DNA of 64,000 nt from JAEINY01 sp942490535 (GTDB lineage: Bacteria > Bacteroidota > Bacteroidia > Bacteroidales > Marinilabiliaceae). The translations under genes and the position numbers were made by a program. Each line of letters starts with the position of its first letter. The stretch's first letter is position 1. The notes under the pieces were generated by a model. The model did not search any database and was not told where the DNA came from. It saw nothing but the letters and a program-made list of their open reading frames with translations. Below, one piece after another: positions 18,713 to 27,765 of this stretch. Where the stretch lies: NCBI GenBank assembly GCA_942490535.1, contig CALNXQ010000006.1, positions 171,315 to 235,314 of the forward strand, written 5' to 3'.

Positions 18713-18924
18713 TATTGGATTTAATTAGAATTTGTCTTTCCTGCTAATACCTTTTTAACAGCTCCTCTTTATTAAGAGTGGGCAATGGTATTTTTCATAC
18801 TCCTGAAAACTTCCTTGAAGATTTTTTAGGCATTTGTGTCCTTCACTAAAGGAATGCAAATGTGCATGCATTAGCTTTACCTGTTTCCATCAATGTAGAC
18901 AGGTTAATATTAAAACAATTGCAA

Positions 18925-20283
18925 ATGAAAAAATTACCATCACTCTCATTCTGGCAGATCTGGAATTTAAGCTTTGGATTCCTGGGTGTACAATTCGGAT
19001 TTGCTTTACAGAATGCCAATGCCAGTCGTATCTTAACGAGTCTGGGTGCCGATCCGCATTCACTCTCCTTCTTTTGGTTAGTAGCCCCCATCATGGGTTT
19101 AATGGTTCAGCCGGTTGTGGGTGCTGCCAGTGATAAAACCTGGAATCGATTGGGCCGCCGCTCTCCATACATCTTATTTGGTGCTTTAGTATCGATGATT
19201 GCCATGTTTTTTATGCCCAATGCGCCTCTTGTCGTCAAAGTAGGTGGTGCCGGAGCGCTGGCCTTTGGCGTGGTCATGCTGGCCCTTATGGATGGTTCTT
19301 TTAACGTGACTTTCCAGCCCTTTAGGGCTTTAGTTGCTGACATGACTCCCGAAGAGCAAAGAAATTTGGGGTACTCCGTGCAAAGCTTTCTGATCAATGT
19401 AGGGGCGGTCATTGGATCAGCACTTCCATTTATCTTAACCGCTGCCGGAATAGCCAATGATGCTGAAGCAGGACAAGTAGCACCTTCGGTGATTTGGTCC
19501 TTCTATATAGGTGGTTCCTTATTGCTCATTAGTGTTTTAGTAACTGTCTTTAAAACCAAAGAATATCCACCAAAGGAATTTGAGGAATATAAAAACATTA
19601 CTGAAGCAGATAAAGCGCAGAAAGAAAGTTTTTGGAAACTGTTGACTAACATGCCAAAAACAATGAAACAATTGGCCATTGTGCAAATGTTTTCCTGGTT
19701 TCCTTTATTTCTAATGTGGGTGTATTCCACCACAGCTATCTCGCAACATTATTTCGGAGTGCCGATTGATTTCAATGCCGAAACCGAAACTGATACCGCT
19801 ATCCGAAGTGCCTTTAATGAAGCTGGTAACTGGGTAGGTATTTGCTTTGCAGTGTACAGTTTGGTGGCTGCTTTCTTCTCCATCGCCATGCCTTCTTTAA
19901 TTAAGCTGACCAGCCGAAAAGCAGTATATGCCGGTTCTCTATTATTAGGTGGCCTAGGTTACATTTCCACTTATTTCTTTAACGACCAATACATGCTCTT
20001 GCTATCCATGGTGGGCATTGGAATTGCCTGGGCCGGTATTCTTGCCATGCCTTACGCCATTCTATCCGGATCACTCCCCCCCAAGCGCATGGGGATCTAC
20101 ATGGGCCTTTTCAACCTGACGGTGGTGGTACCACAAATACTAAGTGGCATTATTGGCGGACCTATTTTGAGATCGCTCTTTGGAGGCGAAGGCATTTACA
20201 TCCTGATTCTGGCCGGTGTGATAATGATACTGGGTGCCTTCATGGTATCCTTTGTAAAAGCAGAAGAAAAAATTAACGATTAA
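18925..20283 (+). CDS. MFS sugar transporter (maltose/SLC45-type)
   Basis: A 452-residue inner-membrane permease with 12 predicted helices, probably a proton-coupled importer of maltose or short maltooligosaccharides. The N-terminal segment PSLSFWQIWNLSFGFLGVQFGFALQNANASRI and the loop block GRRSPYILFGA are typical of the SLC45/MalT-like glycoside transporter group. The ATG at 18925 gives a short cytoplasmic start; the frame is open 21 codons further upstream with no similarity. It is the first gene of the rightward unit, 12 bp before beta-phosphoglucomutase, which fits import of maltose followed by phosphorolysis. Confidence 0.93.
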   Translation: MKKLPSLSFWQIWNLSFGFLGVQFGFALQNANASRILTSLGADPHSLSFFWLVAPIMGLMVQPVVGAASDKTWNRLGRRSPYILFGALVSMIAMFFMPNAPLVVKVGGAGALAFGVVMLALMDGSFNVTFQPFRALVADMTPEEQRNLGYSVQSFLINVGAVIGSALPFILTAAGIANDAEAGQVAPSVIWSFYIGGSLLLISVLVTVFKTKEYPPKEFEEYKNITEADKAQKESFWKLLTNMPKTMKQLAIVQMFSWFPLFLMWVYSTTAISQHYFGVPIDFNAETETDTAIRSAFNEAGNWVGICFAVYSLVAAFFSIAMPSLIKLTSRKAVYAGSLLLGGLGYISTYFFNDQYMLLLSMVGIGIAWAGILAMPYAILSGSLPPKRMGIYMGLFNLTVVVPQILSGIIGGPILRSLFGGEGIYILILAGVIMILGAFMVSFVKAEEKIND

Positions 20284-20295
20284 AATAGAGATTTG

Positions 20296-20952
20296 ATGGG
20301 ACAGATTAGCACTTGTATTTTTGATTTGGATGGTGTCATTGTAGATACTGCCAAATACCACTACATCGCCTGGAAAGCATTAGCTAATGAATTGGGATTT
20401 GATTTTACCGAACAGGATAACGAACGGCTAAAAGGTGTGTCGCGGATGACATCTCTGAATATTCTGCTGGAAATTGGCGGCATTAGCCTCAGTGAGGCTG
20501 AAAAAGAACGATTAGCTCACCAGAAAAACGAAAACTACAAAACATACATCCTTAAAATGGAACCGGACGAAATTTTACCCGGTGCCAAAGCTTTTCTGGA
20601 AGATTTAAAAAGCAGAGGATTCAAAATAGCTCTGGGGTCAGCCAGTAAAAACGCCATGACCATTCTCAACCGTCTGGAGCTGACACATCTGTTTGATGCC
20701 ATCATTGACGGCACGAAGGTGTCGGAAGCGAAACCCGATCCGGAGGTGTTCCTTAAGGGCGCTCAAGAATTAGGCACTAGTCCTTCGGATTGTGTGGTAT
20801 TTGAAGATGCTGAAGCAGGTGTGGAAGCAGCCTTGGCGGGCGGAATGAAATGCGTGGGAATTGGCTCCCCGGAGAATTTGGGAAAAGCTCATTTGGTAGT
20901 CGATGGATTGCATCAAATGACCTATGAAAAACTACTTGAATTAAACAAGTAG
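20296..20952 (+). CDS. pgmB: Beta-phosphoglucomutase
   Basis: The HAD-superfamily enzyme converts beta-D-glucose-1-phosphate to glucose-6-phosphate. The nucleophile motif FDLDGVIVDTA (with the second Asp used for acid/base), the cap-domain signature KGVSRMTSL, the GSASKN motif and the Mg-binding VVFEDAEAGV motif are all present. The ATG at 20296 is used; an in-frame TTG immediately upstream is not needed. The gene sits between the MFS transporter and maltose phosphorylase, whose product is exactly its substrate, so the assignment to the beta-specific mutase is strong. Confidence 0.96.
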   Translation: MGQISTCIFDLDGVIVDTAKYHYIAWKALANELGFDFTEQDNERLKGVSRMTSLNILLEIGGISLSEAEKERLAHQKNENYKTYILKMEPDEILPGAKAFLEDLKSRGFKIALGSASKNAMTILNRLELTHLFDAIIDGTKVSEAKPDPEVFLKGAQELGTSPSDCVVFEDAEAGVEAALAGGMKCVGIGSPENLGKAHLVVDGLHQMTYEKLLELNK

Positions 20953-21023
20953 ATCGTATCCGATTTAAAGAAAGCCAGTCGCTCTTTTAAAAAGAGCCAC
21001 TAAATCTCTAAAATCAAAAGACA

Positions 21024-23336
21024 ATGAAGGAGTATTTAAAGCACGATGAATGGTGCATCATAGAAGAGGGCTTCAACCCTGAATTTCATAAATCATCTGA
21101 AAGTATTTTCAGCATTGGCAACGGTAAAATGGGTCAACGGGCCATGTTCGAAGAAACATATACCGGGGCTACCCTGCAAGGCAGCTATGTGGCCGGCATC
21201 TATTATCCCGATAAAACCCGCGTGGGTTGGTGGAAAAATGGTTACCCGGAATATTTTGCCAAAGTCATCAACAGTACCAACTGGATTGGCATCGATGTAC
21301 AAATCGATGGGCGCTACCTGGATTTGAACACTTGCAAAACAAAAAACTTCAAGCGCACCCTGAACATGCGCGAAGGCTATATTCTGAGAGAGTTCACTGC
21401 GCTGCTGGATGATGGCAAAAAACTGGCCGTAACAGCCAAACGTTTTGTCAGCATGGCGGATACGGAGAATGGAGCCATCCGCTATTCAGTGACACCGCTG
21501 AACTTCTCGGCCAAGATTGCGTTCACCCCTTATTTGGATGGGGATGTAAAGAATGAAGATTCCAATTACGATGAAACCTTTTGGGACATCCTGCAAATGG
21601 AAGCCCATGCCGGCGAAGCCTACCTGGTATCTGAGACCAACAAAATAGGGTTCAGAACTGGTTTTGGGATGCAGTTTTCACTGTCCATCGATGGCAATCC
21701 GGTGAATGTGACACCCGAAGTCATGAAAAAAGAAAAGTGGATTGGCAACCGCGTTGAACGTGAAATCAAAGAAGGTGAGTGCTTCACCATTGACAAGATC
21801 GTTGGCGTAACCAGTTCATTGAATTATGACAAGTCAGACATCCTGAAAGCAACCAAAGCCGCGACTACTGCCGGGTTTAATAAAGGATTTGACAAACTAT
21901 TTGAAGCGCACGTTCAAAAATGGGCCGAAAAATGGGTGCACAGTGACATCCGGATCAAAGGCGATATCGCCGCTCAACAAGGTATCCGATTCAACATCTT
22001 TCACCTGCACCAGACCTATACCGGTGAAGATGCACGCTTAAACGTAGGGCCTAAAGGATTTACAGGCGAGAAATATGGCGGAAGCACATACTGGGATACG
22101 GAAGCTTATTGCATTCCATTCTTCATCTCAACAGCACCCTCGGAAGTGACGCGTAATCTATTAATTTACCGTTACAAACATTTGGGTAAGGCCATTGAGA
22201 ATGCGGCCAAACTAGGTTTCAAAGACGGTGCGGCATTGTATCCGATGGTAACTATGAATGGTGAAGAGTGTCACAACGAATGGGAAATCACCTTTGAGGA
22301 GATCCATCGAAATGGGGCCATTGCCTTTGCCATCCACAATTACATCCGCCATACCAATGACGAAACTTACTTAGCAGAATATGGTCTGGAAGTATTGATG
22401 GGTATTTCACGTTTCTGGAGCCAGCGTGTGACGTTCTCCAATGAACGTCAACAATATGTGATGCTGGGCGTCACCGGACCTAATGAATACGAAAACAACA
22501 TCAACAACAACTGGTACACCAACAAAATGGCTAAATGGTGTTTGAAATACACCATGGAAGCATTGGACAAAGTAAAAGCTATGGATGAGGCTAAGTATAG
22601 TGCCATCCTGGCCAAAACGAAATTTGATGCAGAAAAAGAACTGCCGCGTTGGAGAGATATCGTGGAAAAGATGTACTTCCCCTATAACAAAGAGCTGGAT
22701 GTATTCATGCAGCAGGATGGGTTTATGGATAAAGAGCAAATCATGGCCGATGACCTGGATCCTAAACAGCGCCCCATTAATCAATACTGGTCATGGGACC
22801 GCATCCTGCGCAGTTGCTTCATTAAACAGGCGGATACCTTACAAGGTATTTATGTATTTGAAGAGGAGTTTGACATGGAAACCATCAAGCGCAACTTCGA
22901 TTTCTACGAACCGCGTACCGTTCATGAATCTTCATTGTCGCCCTGTGTACATTCCATCCTGGCAGCTAAAATCGGCAAAGTAGAAAAAGCCTATGAGATG
23001 TATTTACGGACATCGCGTCTGGACATTGATGATTACAACCACGAAGCACATGAAGGACTGCACATCACTAGCATGGCTGGCACCTGGATGTCGGTGGTGG
23101 AAGGATTTGGTGGCAAACGCGTATATGATGGAAAATTGTACCTGAACCCAATCATTCCGGAACAATGGAAGGAATATGCTTTCCGTATTACCTTCATGGG
23201 TAATGATTTGGAAGTTTGCGTATCCGACACAAAAATTGAAGTCATCTCACATGCTCAAAACACCATTGCGTTAACTGTATTTGATAAACTAATCACTGTT
23301 GAGCCCAATAAGTCTGAAGTGGTCACTTTAAAGTAA
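21024..23336 (+). CDS. mapA: GH65 maltose phosphorylase
   Basis: This 770-residue cytoplasmic enzyme splits maltose with phosphate into glucose and beta-glucose-1-phosphate. The GH65 N-terminal beta-sandwich (about 1-270) is followed by the (alpha/alpha)6 barrel and a small C-terminal domain. The general acid is the Glu421 in CHNEWEITFEEIHRNGAI, a block I recognise as characteristic of maltose phosphorylases rather than trehalose or kojibiose enzymes; the phosphate-site region HESSLSPCVHSI is also intact. It follows pgmB by 71 bp and precedes the neopullulanase gene by 6 bp. Kojibiose or other alpha-glucobiose specificity is the main alternative. Confidence 0.92.
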   Translation: MKEYLKHDEWCIIEEGFNPEFHKSSESIFSIGNGKMGQRAMFEETYTGATLQGSYVAGIYYPDKTRVGWWKNGYPEYFAKVINSTNWIGIDVQIDGRYLDLNTCKTKNFKRTLNMREGYILREFTALLDDGKKLAVTAKRFVSMADTENGAIRYSVTPLNFSAKIAFTPYLDGDVKNEDSNYDETFWDILQMEAHAGEAYLVSETNKIGFRTGFGMQFSLSIDGNPVNVTPEVMKKEKWIGNRVEREIKEGECFTIDKIVGVTSSLNYDKSDILKATKAATTAGFNKGFDKLFEAHVQKWAEKWVHSDIRIKGDIAAQQGIRFNIFHLHQTYTGEDARLNVGPKGFTGEKYGGSTYWDTEAYCIPFFISTAPSEVTRNLLIYRYKHLGKAIENAAKLGFKDGAALYPMVTMNGEECHNEWEITFEEIHRNGAIAFAIHNYIRHTNDETYLAEYGLEVLMGISRFWSQRVTFSNERQQYVMLGVTGPNEYENNINNNWYTNKMAKWCLKYTMEALDKVKAMDEAKYSAILAKTKFDAEKELPRWRDIVEKMYFPYNKELDVFMQQDGFMDKEQIMADDLDPKQRPINQYWSWDRILRSCFIKQADTLQGIYVFEEEFDMETIKRNFDFYEPRTVHESSLSPCVHSILAAKIGKVEKAYEMYLRTSRLDIDDYNHEAHEGLHITSMAGTWMSVVEGFGGKRVYDGKLYLNPIIPEQWKEYAFRITFMGNDLEVCVSDTKIEVISHAQNTIALTVFDKLITVEPNKSEVVTLK

Positions 23337-23342
23337 TCAGGC

Positions 23343-25214
23343 ATGCTAAAAAAGTCTCTACTAGTAATACTATTGGTAATGACACACGGATTTTTTACAT
23401 CCACCTTATTTGGTAAAACTAAAATAGAACTCAAAAAGCTGGAGCCAGCCAATTGGTGGGTAGGTATGAAAGTACCTACCCTCCAGTTAATGGCTTACGG
23501 TCATCACATCTCCGAAACACAAGTAAGTTTGGATTATCCGGGCGTCGAAATCCGGCAAATCACGAAAGTCAAGAATCACAACTACTTGTTTATCGACCTT
23601 TACATTGACCCTGAAACGCAAGCCGGGACAGTTCCCCTGTCGTTTCACCGGGGCAAGAAGCTGATCAAACAAATAGACTTTCCACTGCTTGAACGATCGC
23701 ACAACTCCTCAAACCGACCTGGCTTTAATGCCAGCGATGCCATTTACCTCATCATGCCCGATCGTTTTGCCAATGGTCGTCCCAACAACGACGATCAACC
23801 CGGCATGCTGGAGAAAGCGAACCGAAGGGCACCCTATGGCCGTCATGGCGGTGATTTAAAAGGCATCAGCGATCATTTGGATTACATTCAGAATTTAGGA
23901 TTCACCGCCATCTGGCTGAATCCGGTTCAGGAAAACAACCAACCCCGCTCCTCTTATCATGGCTATGCCATCACCGACTATTACAAGGTCGATGCCCGCC
24001 TGGGGAGTAATGAAGAATTCAAACAACTGGTTGACAAATGCCATCAGAAAGGCATTAAAATGATCATGGACATGGTATTCAACCATTGTGGTCATTTTCA
24101 CTGGTGGATGGACGATCTGCCCACTGAAGACTGGCTGAATCAATTCCCTGAGTTTACACGCTCCAATTACCGCTTATCGACCGTATCGGATCCGTATGCT
24201 TCGCAGGACGATCTGGCTAAAACGACCCAAGGCTGGTTCGACACCAGCATGCCGGATCTCAATTTACGTCAGCCCTTGCTGCGCAATTACCTCATTCAAA
24301 ACAGTATTTGGTGGATCGAGTATGCCAGCTTGAGTGGCATTCGCATGGATACCTACCCCTATCCGGATAAGGAAGGGATGGCCATTTGGGCCCAACGCAT
24401 CATGCTGGAATATCCGCATTTTAACCTGGTGGGAGAAGCCTGGATTGCGCAAGCCTCCAAACTGGCCTATTGGCAAAAGGATTTCCCCAACCGCGATGGG
24501 TACAATTCGCATCTCCCGTCACTGATGGACTTTCCCATGTACGAAGCCATGAAAGCTGCTTTTAATGAAGAAACCACCTGGGATAAAGGGTTGTCGCGAC
24601 TGTACGATGTACTGGCCGATGATCACCTCTACCCCAACCCCATGAATCTGGTGGTCTTTCCGGAAAATCACGATGCCGGACGCCTCTTTCATTTTGTAGA
24701 AAAAGACCTCCGCAAGTTAAAAATGGTATTGGCCTTTTCGGCCACAACACGTGGCATTCTACAACTATATTATGGCACAGAATTGCTCATGGATGGCGAT
24801 GGATTGAAAAGTCATGCTGAGATACGCAAGGACTTCCCCGGCGGATGGCCTGGTGACAAACTCAATGCATTTACGGAAGAAGGGCGCACCAAACCACAAA
24901 ATGAGGTGGTTGATTACATGACTAAGCTGTTGAATTACCGCAAATACAGTGAAGTGGTCCATGCCGGCAAACTCTTGCATTTCATACCTGAAAATGAGTT
25001 GTATGTTTACTTCAGATACACCAATGAAAAAGCAGTAATGGTCCTGTTAAACAATTCGGAGACGGAAAACAAAAACGTTAACACCAAACGATTTACTGAA
25101 ATTATGCAGCATTATTCCAATGGCACCAATGTAATAACCGGTGAAAAACTAACCGATCTTTCCTTTATTCAGTCACCAGCCAAATCAGCAATCCTCATTG
25201 AATTAACCAGGTAA
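23343..25214 (+). CDS. GH13 neopullulanase/cyclomaltodextrinase (SusA-like), secreted
   Basis: A 623-residue alpha-glucan hydrolase with a signal peptide (residues 1-24), so probably periplasmic like SusA. The N-terminal cyclomaltodextrinase-type Ig domain (about 28-120, NWWVGMKVPTLQLMAYG) leads into the GH13 barrel and a C-terminal beta domain. Catalytic residues are present: Asp336 (GIRMDTYPY), Glu365 (LVGEAW) and Asp444 (ENHDAGR); region I reads MDMVFNHCGH. It should cut incoming maltooligosaccharides to maltose and smaller products for the GH31 enzyme and MFS transporter. The gene at 27766 is its paralogue without the catalytic residues. Confidence 0.94.
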   Translation: MLKKSLLVILLVMTHGFFTSTLFGKTKIELKKLEPANWWVGMKVPTLQLMAYGHHISETQVSLDYPGVEIRQITKVKNHNYLFIDLYIDPETQAGTVPLSFHRGKKLIKQIDFPLLERSHNSSNRPGFNASDAIYLIMPDRFANGRPNNDDQPGMLEKANRRAPYGRHGGDLKGISDHLDYIQNLGFTAIWLNPVQENNQPRSSYHGYAITDYYKVDARLGSNEEFKQLVDKCHQKGIKMIMDMVFNHCGHFHWWMDDLPTEDWLNQFPEFTRSNYRLSTVSDPYASQDDLAKTTQGWFDTSMPDLNLRQPLLRNYLIQNSIWWIEYASLSGIRMDTYPYPDKEGMAIWAQRIMLEYPHFNLVGEAWIAQASKLAYWQKDFPNRDGYNSHLPSLMDFPMYEAMKAAFNEETTWDKGLSRLYDVLADDHLYPNPMNLVVFPENHDAGRLFHFVEKDLRKLKMVLAFSATTRGILQLYYGTELLMDGDGLKSHAEIRKDFPGGWPGDKLNAFTEEGRTKPQNEVVDYMTKLLNYRKYSEVVHAGKLLHFIPENELYVYFRYTNEKAVMVLLNNSETENKNVNTKRFTEIMQHYSNGTNVITGEKLTDLSFIQSPAKSAILIELTR

Positions 25215-25242
25215 TGAGTACCTCACTAAACTGAACATTAGT

Positions 25243-27609
25243 ATGCTCAAAATATACATCCCCTCCATTTTTCTTTTTATTCTTGGGCTAGTACTGCAAG
25301 CACAGAGTTCGCCATCGTTTAAAGTATTACATCAGAAACACACCACTCAGAACGATTCGTCTGTTGTTATCCAATTGGAGAATGACCGACGAATCTTCAT
25401 TCAAAAGTGGTCCGACAACATCTATCGATTTACCTATGGAACCGAAACCGGTGCAATTCCCCCTTCAGATGCTGTAATTCTGACTCCGGGACCATCCTCT
25501 CCTGCACAAGAAGCGGAAACCTGGCGGTGGCCGGGCCAGGATGAAGTGACGATTACAATCACTCCTTCTCCCTTAAAAATAGGTTTGTCAGGCCCCCATG
25601 GCACGGTTACTTTCAGCCCTTTCATCACTACAACAAACGTCACGACCTCCGGTCTGCGCATACATCTGAAAGAAGACGAAATGATCACCGGCGGGGGTGC
25701 CCGTGCCATTCCCATGAACCGGCGTGGCTATTCATTACGTCTGAACAATGAACCACACTGGGGCTATGCCTACGGTGAAGAAAACCTGAATTATTCAGTC
25801 CCCGTCTTCCTATCCTCGGAAAAATATTTGGTTTTTTTTGATGCCCCGCAGCGTGCTCAGGCCGATATCGGTAAAAGTATCAGCAGCAATTTTGATCTCT
25901 ACTCTGAACGACCACAATGGTCTGCTTTTATAATCCTCGGGGAGAATTATAAAGAGTTACTGACACACTACACCAAATTAACCGGTACTCAACCATTGCC
26001 ACCCAAATGGGTGCTGGGCCACATGGCCAGCCGTTTTGGCTACCGCTCTCAAAAAGAAACCATGTACATGGCCGAAGCCCTCCTGGCTAATGGTTATCCC
26101 CTGGATGCCATCATCATCGACCTGTATTGGTTTGGTAAGGGCATGAATGATTTCCGCATGGGCAACCTGGATTGGGAGCCCGACTACTGGCCCAATCCCA
26201 ATGAAATGATAAGCTACCTGAATAATCTGGGTGTAAAAACCATCCTGATCAGCGAACCCTTCATCATGCAGCAATCGTCCAACTTTGCAGTGACCGACTC
26301 ATTGGGGATTCTGGGTAAAGACAGCATTGGCAACAGCTATGTGATTGAAGATTTTTGGTTTGGTCCGGCCGCATTGGTGGATGTATTCAAGCCCGAAGGC
26401 CAGCATTGGTTCTGGCAGCAATATGACCGACTCAAGCAACAAGGTATTGAAGGCTGGTGGGGCGATTTGGGCGAACCGGAAAAACATCCGTCAGGCATTC
26501 ATTACCAGGCCGGTAATTCCGATGCCGTGCATAACATCTATGGGCATTACTGGAGTAAACTAATCCATGACAATTACGAAAGATACTACCCCCATGAGCG
26601 CCTGTTCTTCCTGAACCGGGCCGGGTATGCCGGATCGCAGCGCTATTCCGTGTTTCCCTGGTCGGGCGATGTGAGCCGCAGCTGGAGCGGACTGAAAGCC
26701 CAATTGCCCATTATGCTGGGCATGAGTTTAAACGGCATCCCTTACATGCACTCCGACCTGGGGGGATTTGCTGCCGGCACAAAAGATGAAGAGCTGTACC
26801 TGCGGTGGATGCAATTTGGAGTCTTCAATCCGGTATTCAGACCTCATGGTGAATCCATTCCGTCTGAACCTATTTTCTTCAGTGCTGCCACGCAGAACAT
26901 ACTCAAGGAATTTGTGGCCTTGCGCTATCAATTAATGCCTTACAACTACACCCTGGCCTGGCAGCAAACCACTACCGGCATGCCGCTTGCCCGGCCGTTG
27001 ATGCTGGCTTATCCGGATGAAGAAAATTATTTCGACCATTTCAACTCCTACCTGTGGGGCGACGCTTTCCTGGTGGCACCGGTGCTTGAAAAAGGTCTTT
27101 CGTCCATTGACGTTGATTTCCCGCAAGGTGATTGGTACCATTATTTTTCCGGTGAAGCATTCACCGGTGGTCAAACAAACAAAGTATCAGTGGAACTCGA
27201 AACACTACCGGTATTTGTTAAGGCAGGCAGTATCATCCCCACCGTAAATCCATTTAAGAACGTGGCCTCCTATCCCCTGGATACCCTGTTTGTGAATTAC
27301 TATTTTGATCCGCAACTCAAATCATCCTCCTATACCCTTTATGAAGATGATGGCAAAAATGCCCTAGCCCTCAAAACAGGCGCATTTGAACTGACTACGT
27401 TTACTGTTCAGCCGAAGCGCAACACATTGGAATGTCTCGCTGTATCAAACCAGGGAACCTATGCGGGGCAACCCACTGAGCGGAAAATTGTGTGGCGATT
27501 CTACCATTTGCCGGCCTCTTTAAAAACCATTACCGTTAATCAGTCCACCATCAACCTAAAGGCGCTGAAAAAGGATTCTCAGGGATATTATGAACTAATT
27601 ATGGATTAA
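25243..27609 (+). CDS. GH31 alpha-glucosidase, secreted (SusB-role)
   Basis: A 788-residue exo-acting alpha-glucosidase with a signal peptide (MLKIYIPSIFLFILGLVLQAQ). After the N-terminal beta-sandwich (about 25-230), the barrel carries WVLGHMASRFGYRSQ and DAIIIDLYWFG, the nucleophile Asp408 in WWGDLGEPE and the acid/base Asp476 in WSGDVSRSW, followed by proximal and distal C-terminal beta domains. It would release glucose from non-reducing ends in the periplasm, the role played by GH97 SusB in Bacteroides. A strong terminator follows at 27662, so this ends the main rightward unit. Confidence 0.95.
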   Translation: MLKIYIPSIFLFILGLVLQAQSSPSFKVLHQKHTTQNDSSVVIQLENDRRIFIQKWSDNIYRFTYGTETGAIPPSDAVILTPGPSSPAQEAETWRWPGQDEVTITITPSPLKIGLSGPHGTVTFSPFITTTNVTTSGLRIHLKEDEMITGGGARAIPMNRRGYSLRLNNEPHWGYAYGEENLNYSVPVFLSSEKYLVFFDAPQRAQADIGKSISSNFDLYSERPQWSAFIILGENYKELLTHYTKLTGTQPLPPKWVLGHMASRFGYRSQKETMYMAEALLANGYPLDAIIIDLYWFGKGMNDFRMGNLDWEPDYWPNPNEMISYLNNLGVKTILISEPFIMQQSSNFAVTDSLGILGKDSIGNSYVIEDFWFGPAALVDVFKPEGQHWFWQQYDRLKQQGIEGWWGDLGEPEKHPSGIHYQAGNSDAVHNIYGHYWSKLIHDNYERYYPHERLFFLNRAGYAGSQRYSVFPWSGDVSRSWSGLKAQLPIMLGMSLNGIPYMHSDLGGFAAGTKDEELYLRWMQFGVFNPVFRPHGESIPSEPIFFSAATQNILKEFVALRYQLMPYNYTLAWQQTTTGMPLARPLMLAYPDEENYFDHFNSYLWGDAFLVAPVLEKGLSSIDVDFPQGDWYHYFSGEAFTGGQTNKVSVELETLPVFVKAGSIIPTVNPFKNVASYPLDTLFVNYYFDPQLKSSSYTLYEDDGKNALALKTGAFELTTFTVQPKRNTLECLAVSNQGTYAGQPTERKIVWRFYHLPASLKTITVNQSTINLKALKKDSQGYYELIMD

Positions 27610-27661
27610 ACTGTTTGCTTGTTAGGAAACATTAATAGTTGTTGGTTATTTTGATTGATGG

Positions 27662-27687
27662 AAAGGAGCATAATGGCTCCTTTTTTT
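27662..27687 (+). terminator. Intrinsic terminator after the GH31 gene
   Basis: An 8-bp stem (AAAGGAGC with GCTCCTTT, 6-base loop) ends in seven T. It separates the main rightward glucan unit from the degenerate GH13 gene at 27766, which therefore needs read-through or its own promoter. Confidence 0.85.
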
Positions 27688-27765
27688 AGTTATGATTCCA
27701 CGATATATCTATTATTTCGTACATTTACAGCTGTAGAAAACCAATTTGTCACAGATCAACATCGT

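Noticed and set aside
24190..24240. Single CAGGACGA word inside the neopullulanase gene
   Set aside because: It is an isolated copy within coding sequence with no phased neighbours, as expected by chance.
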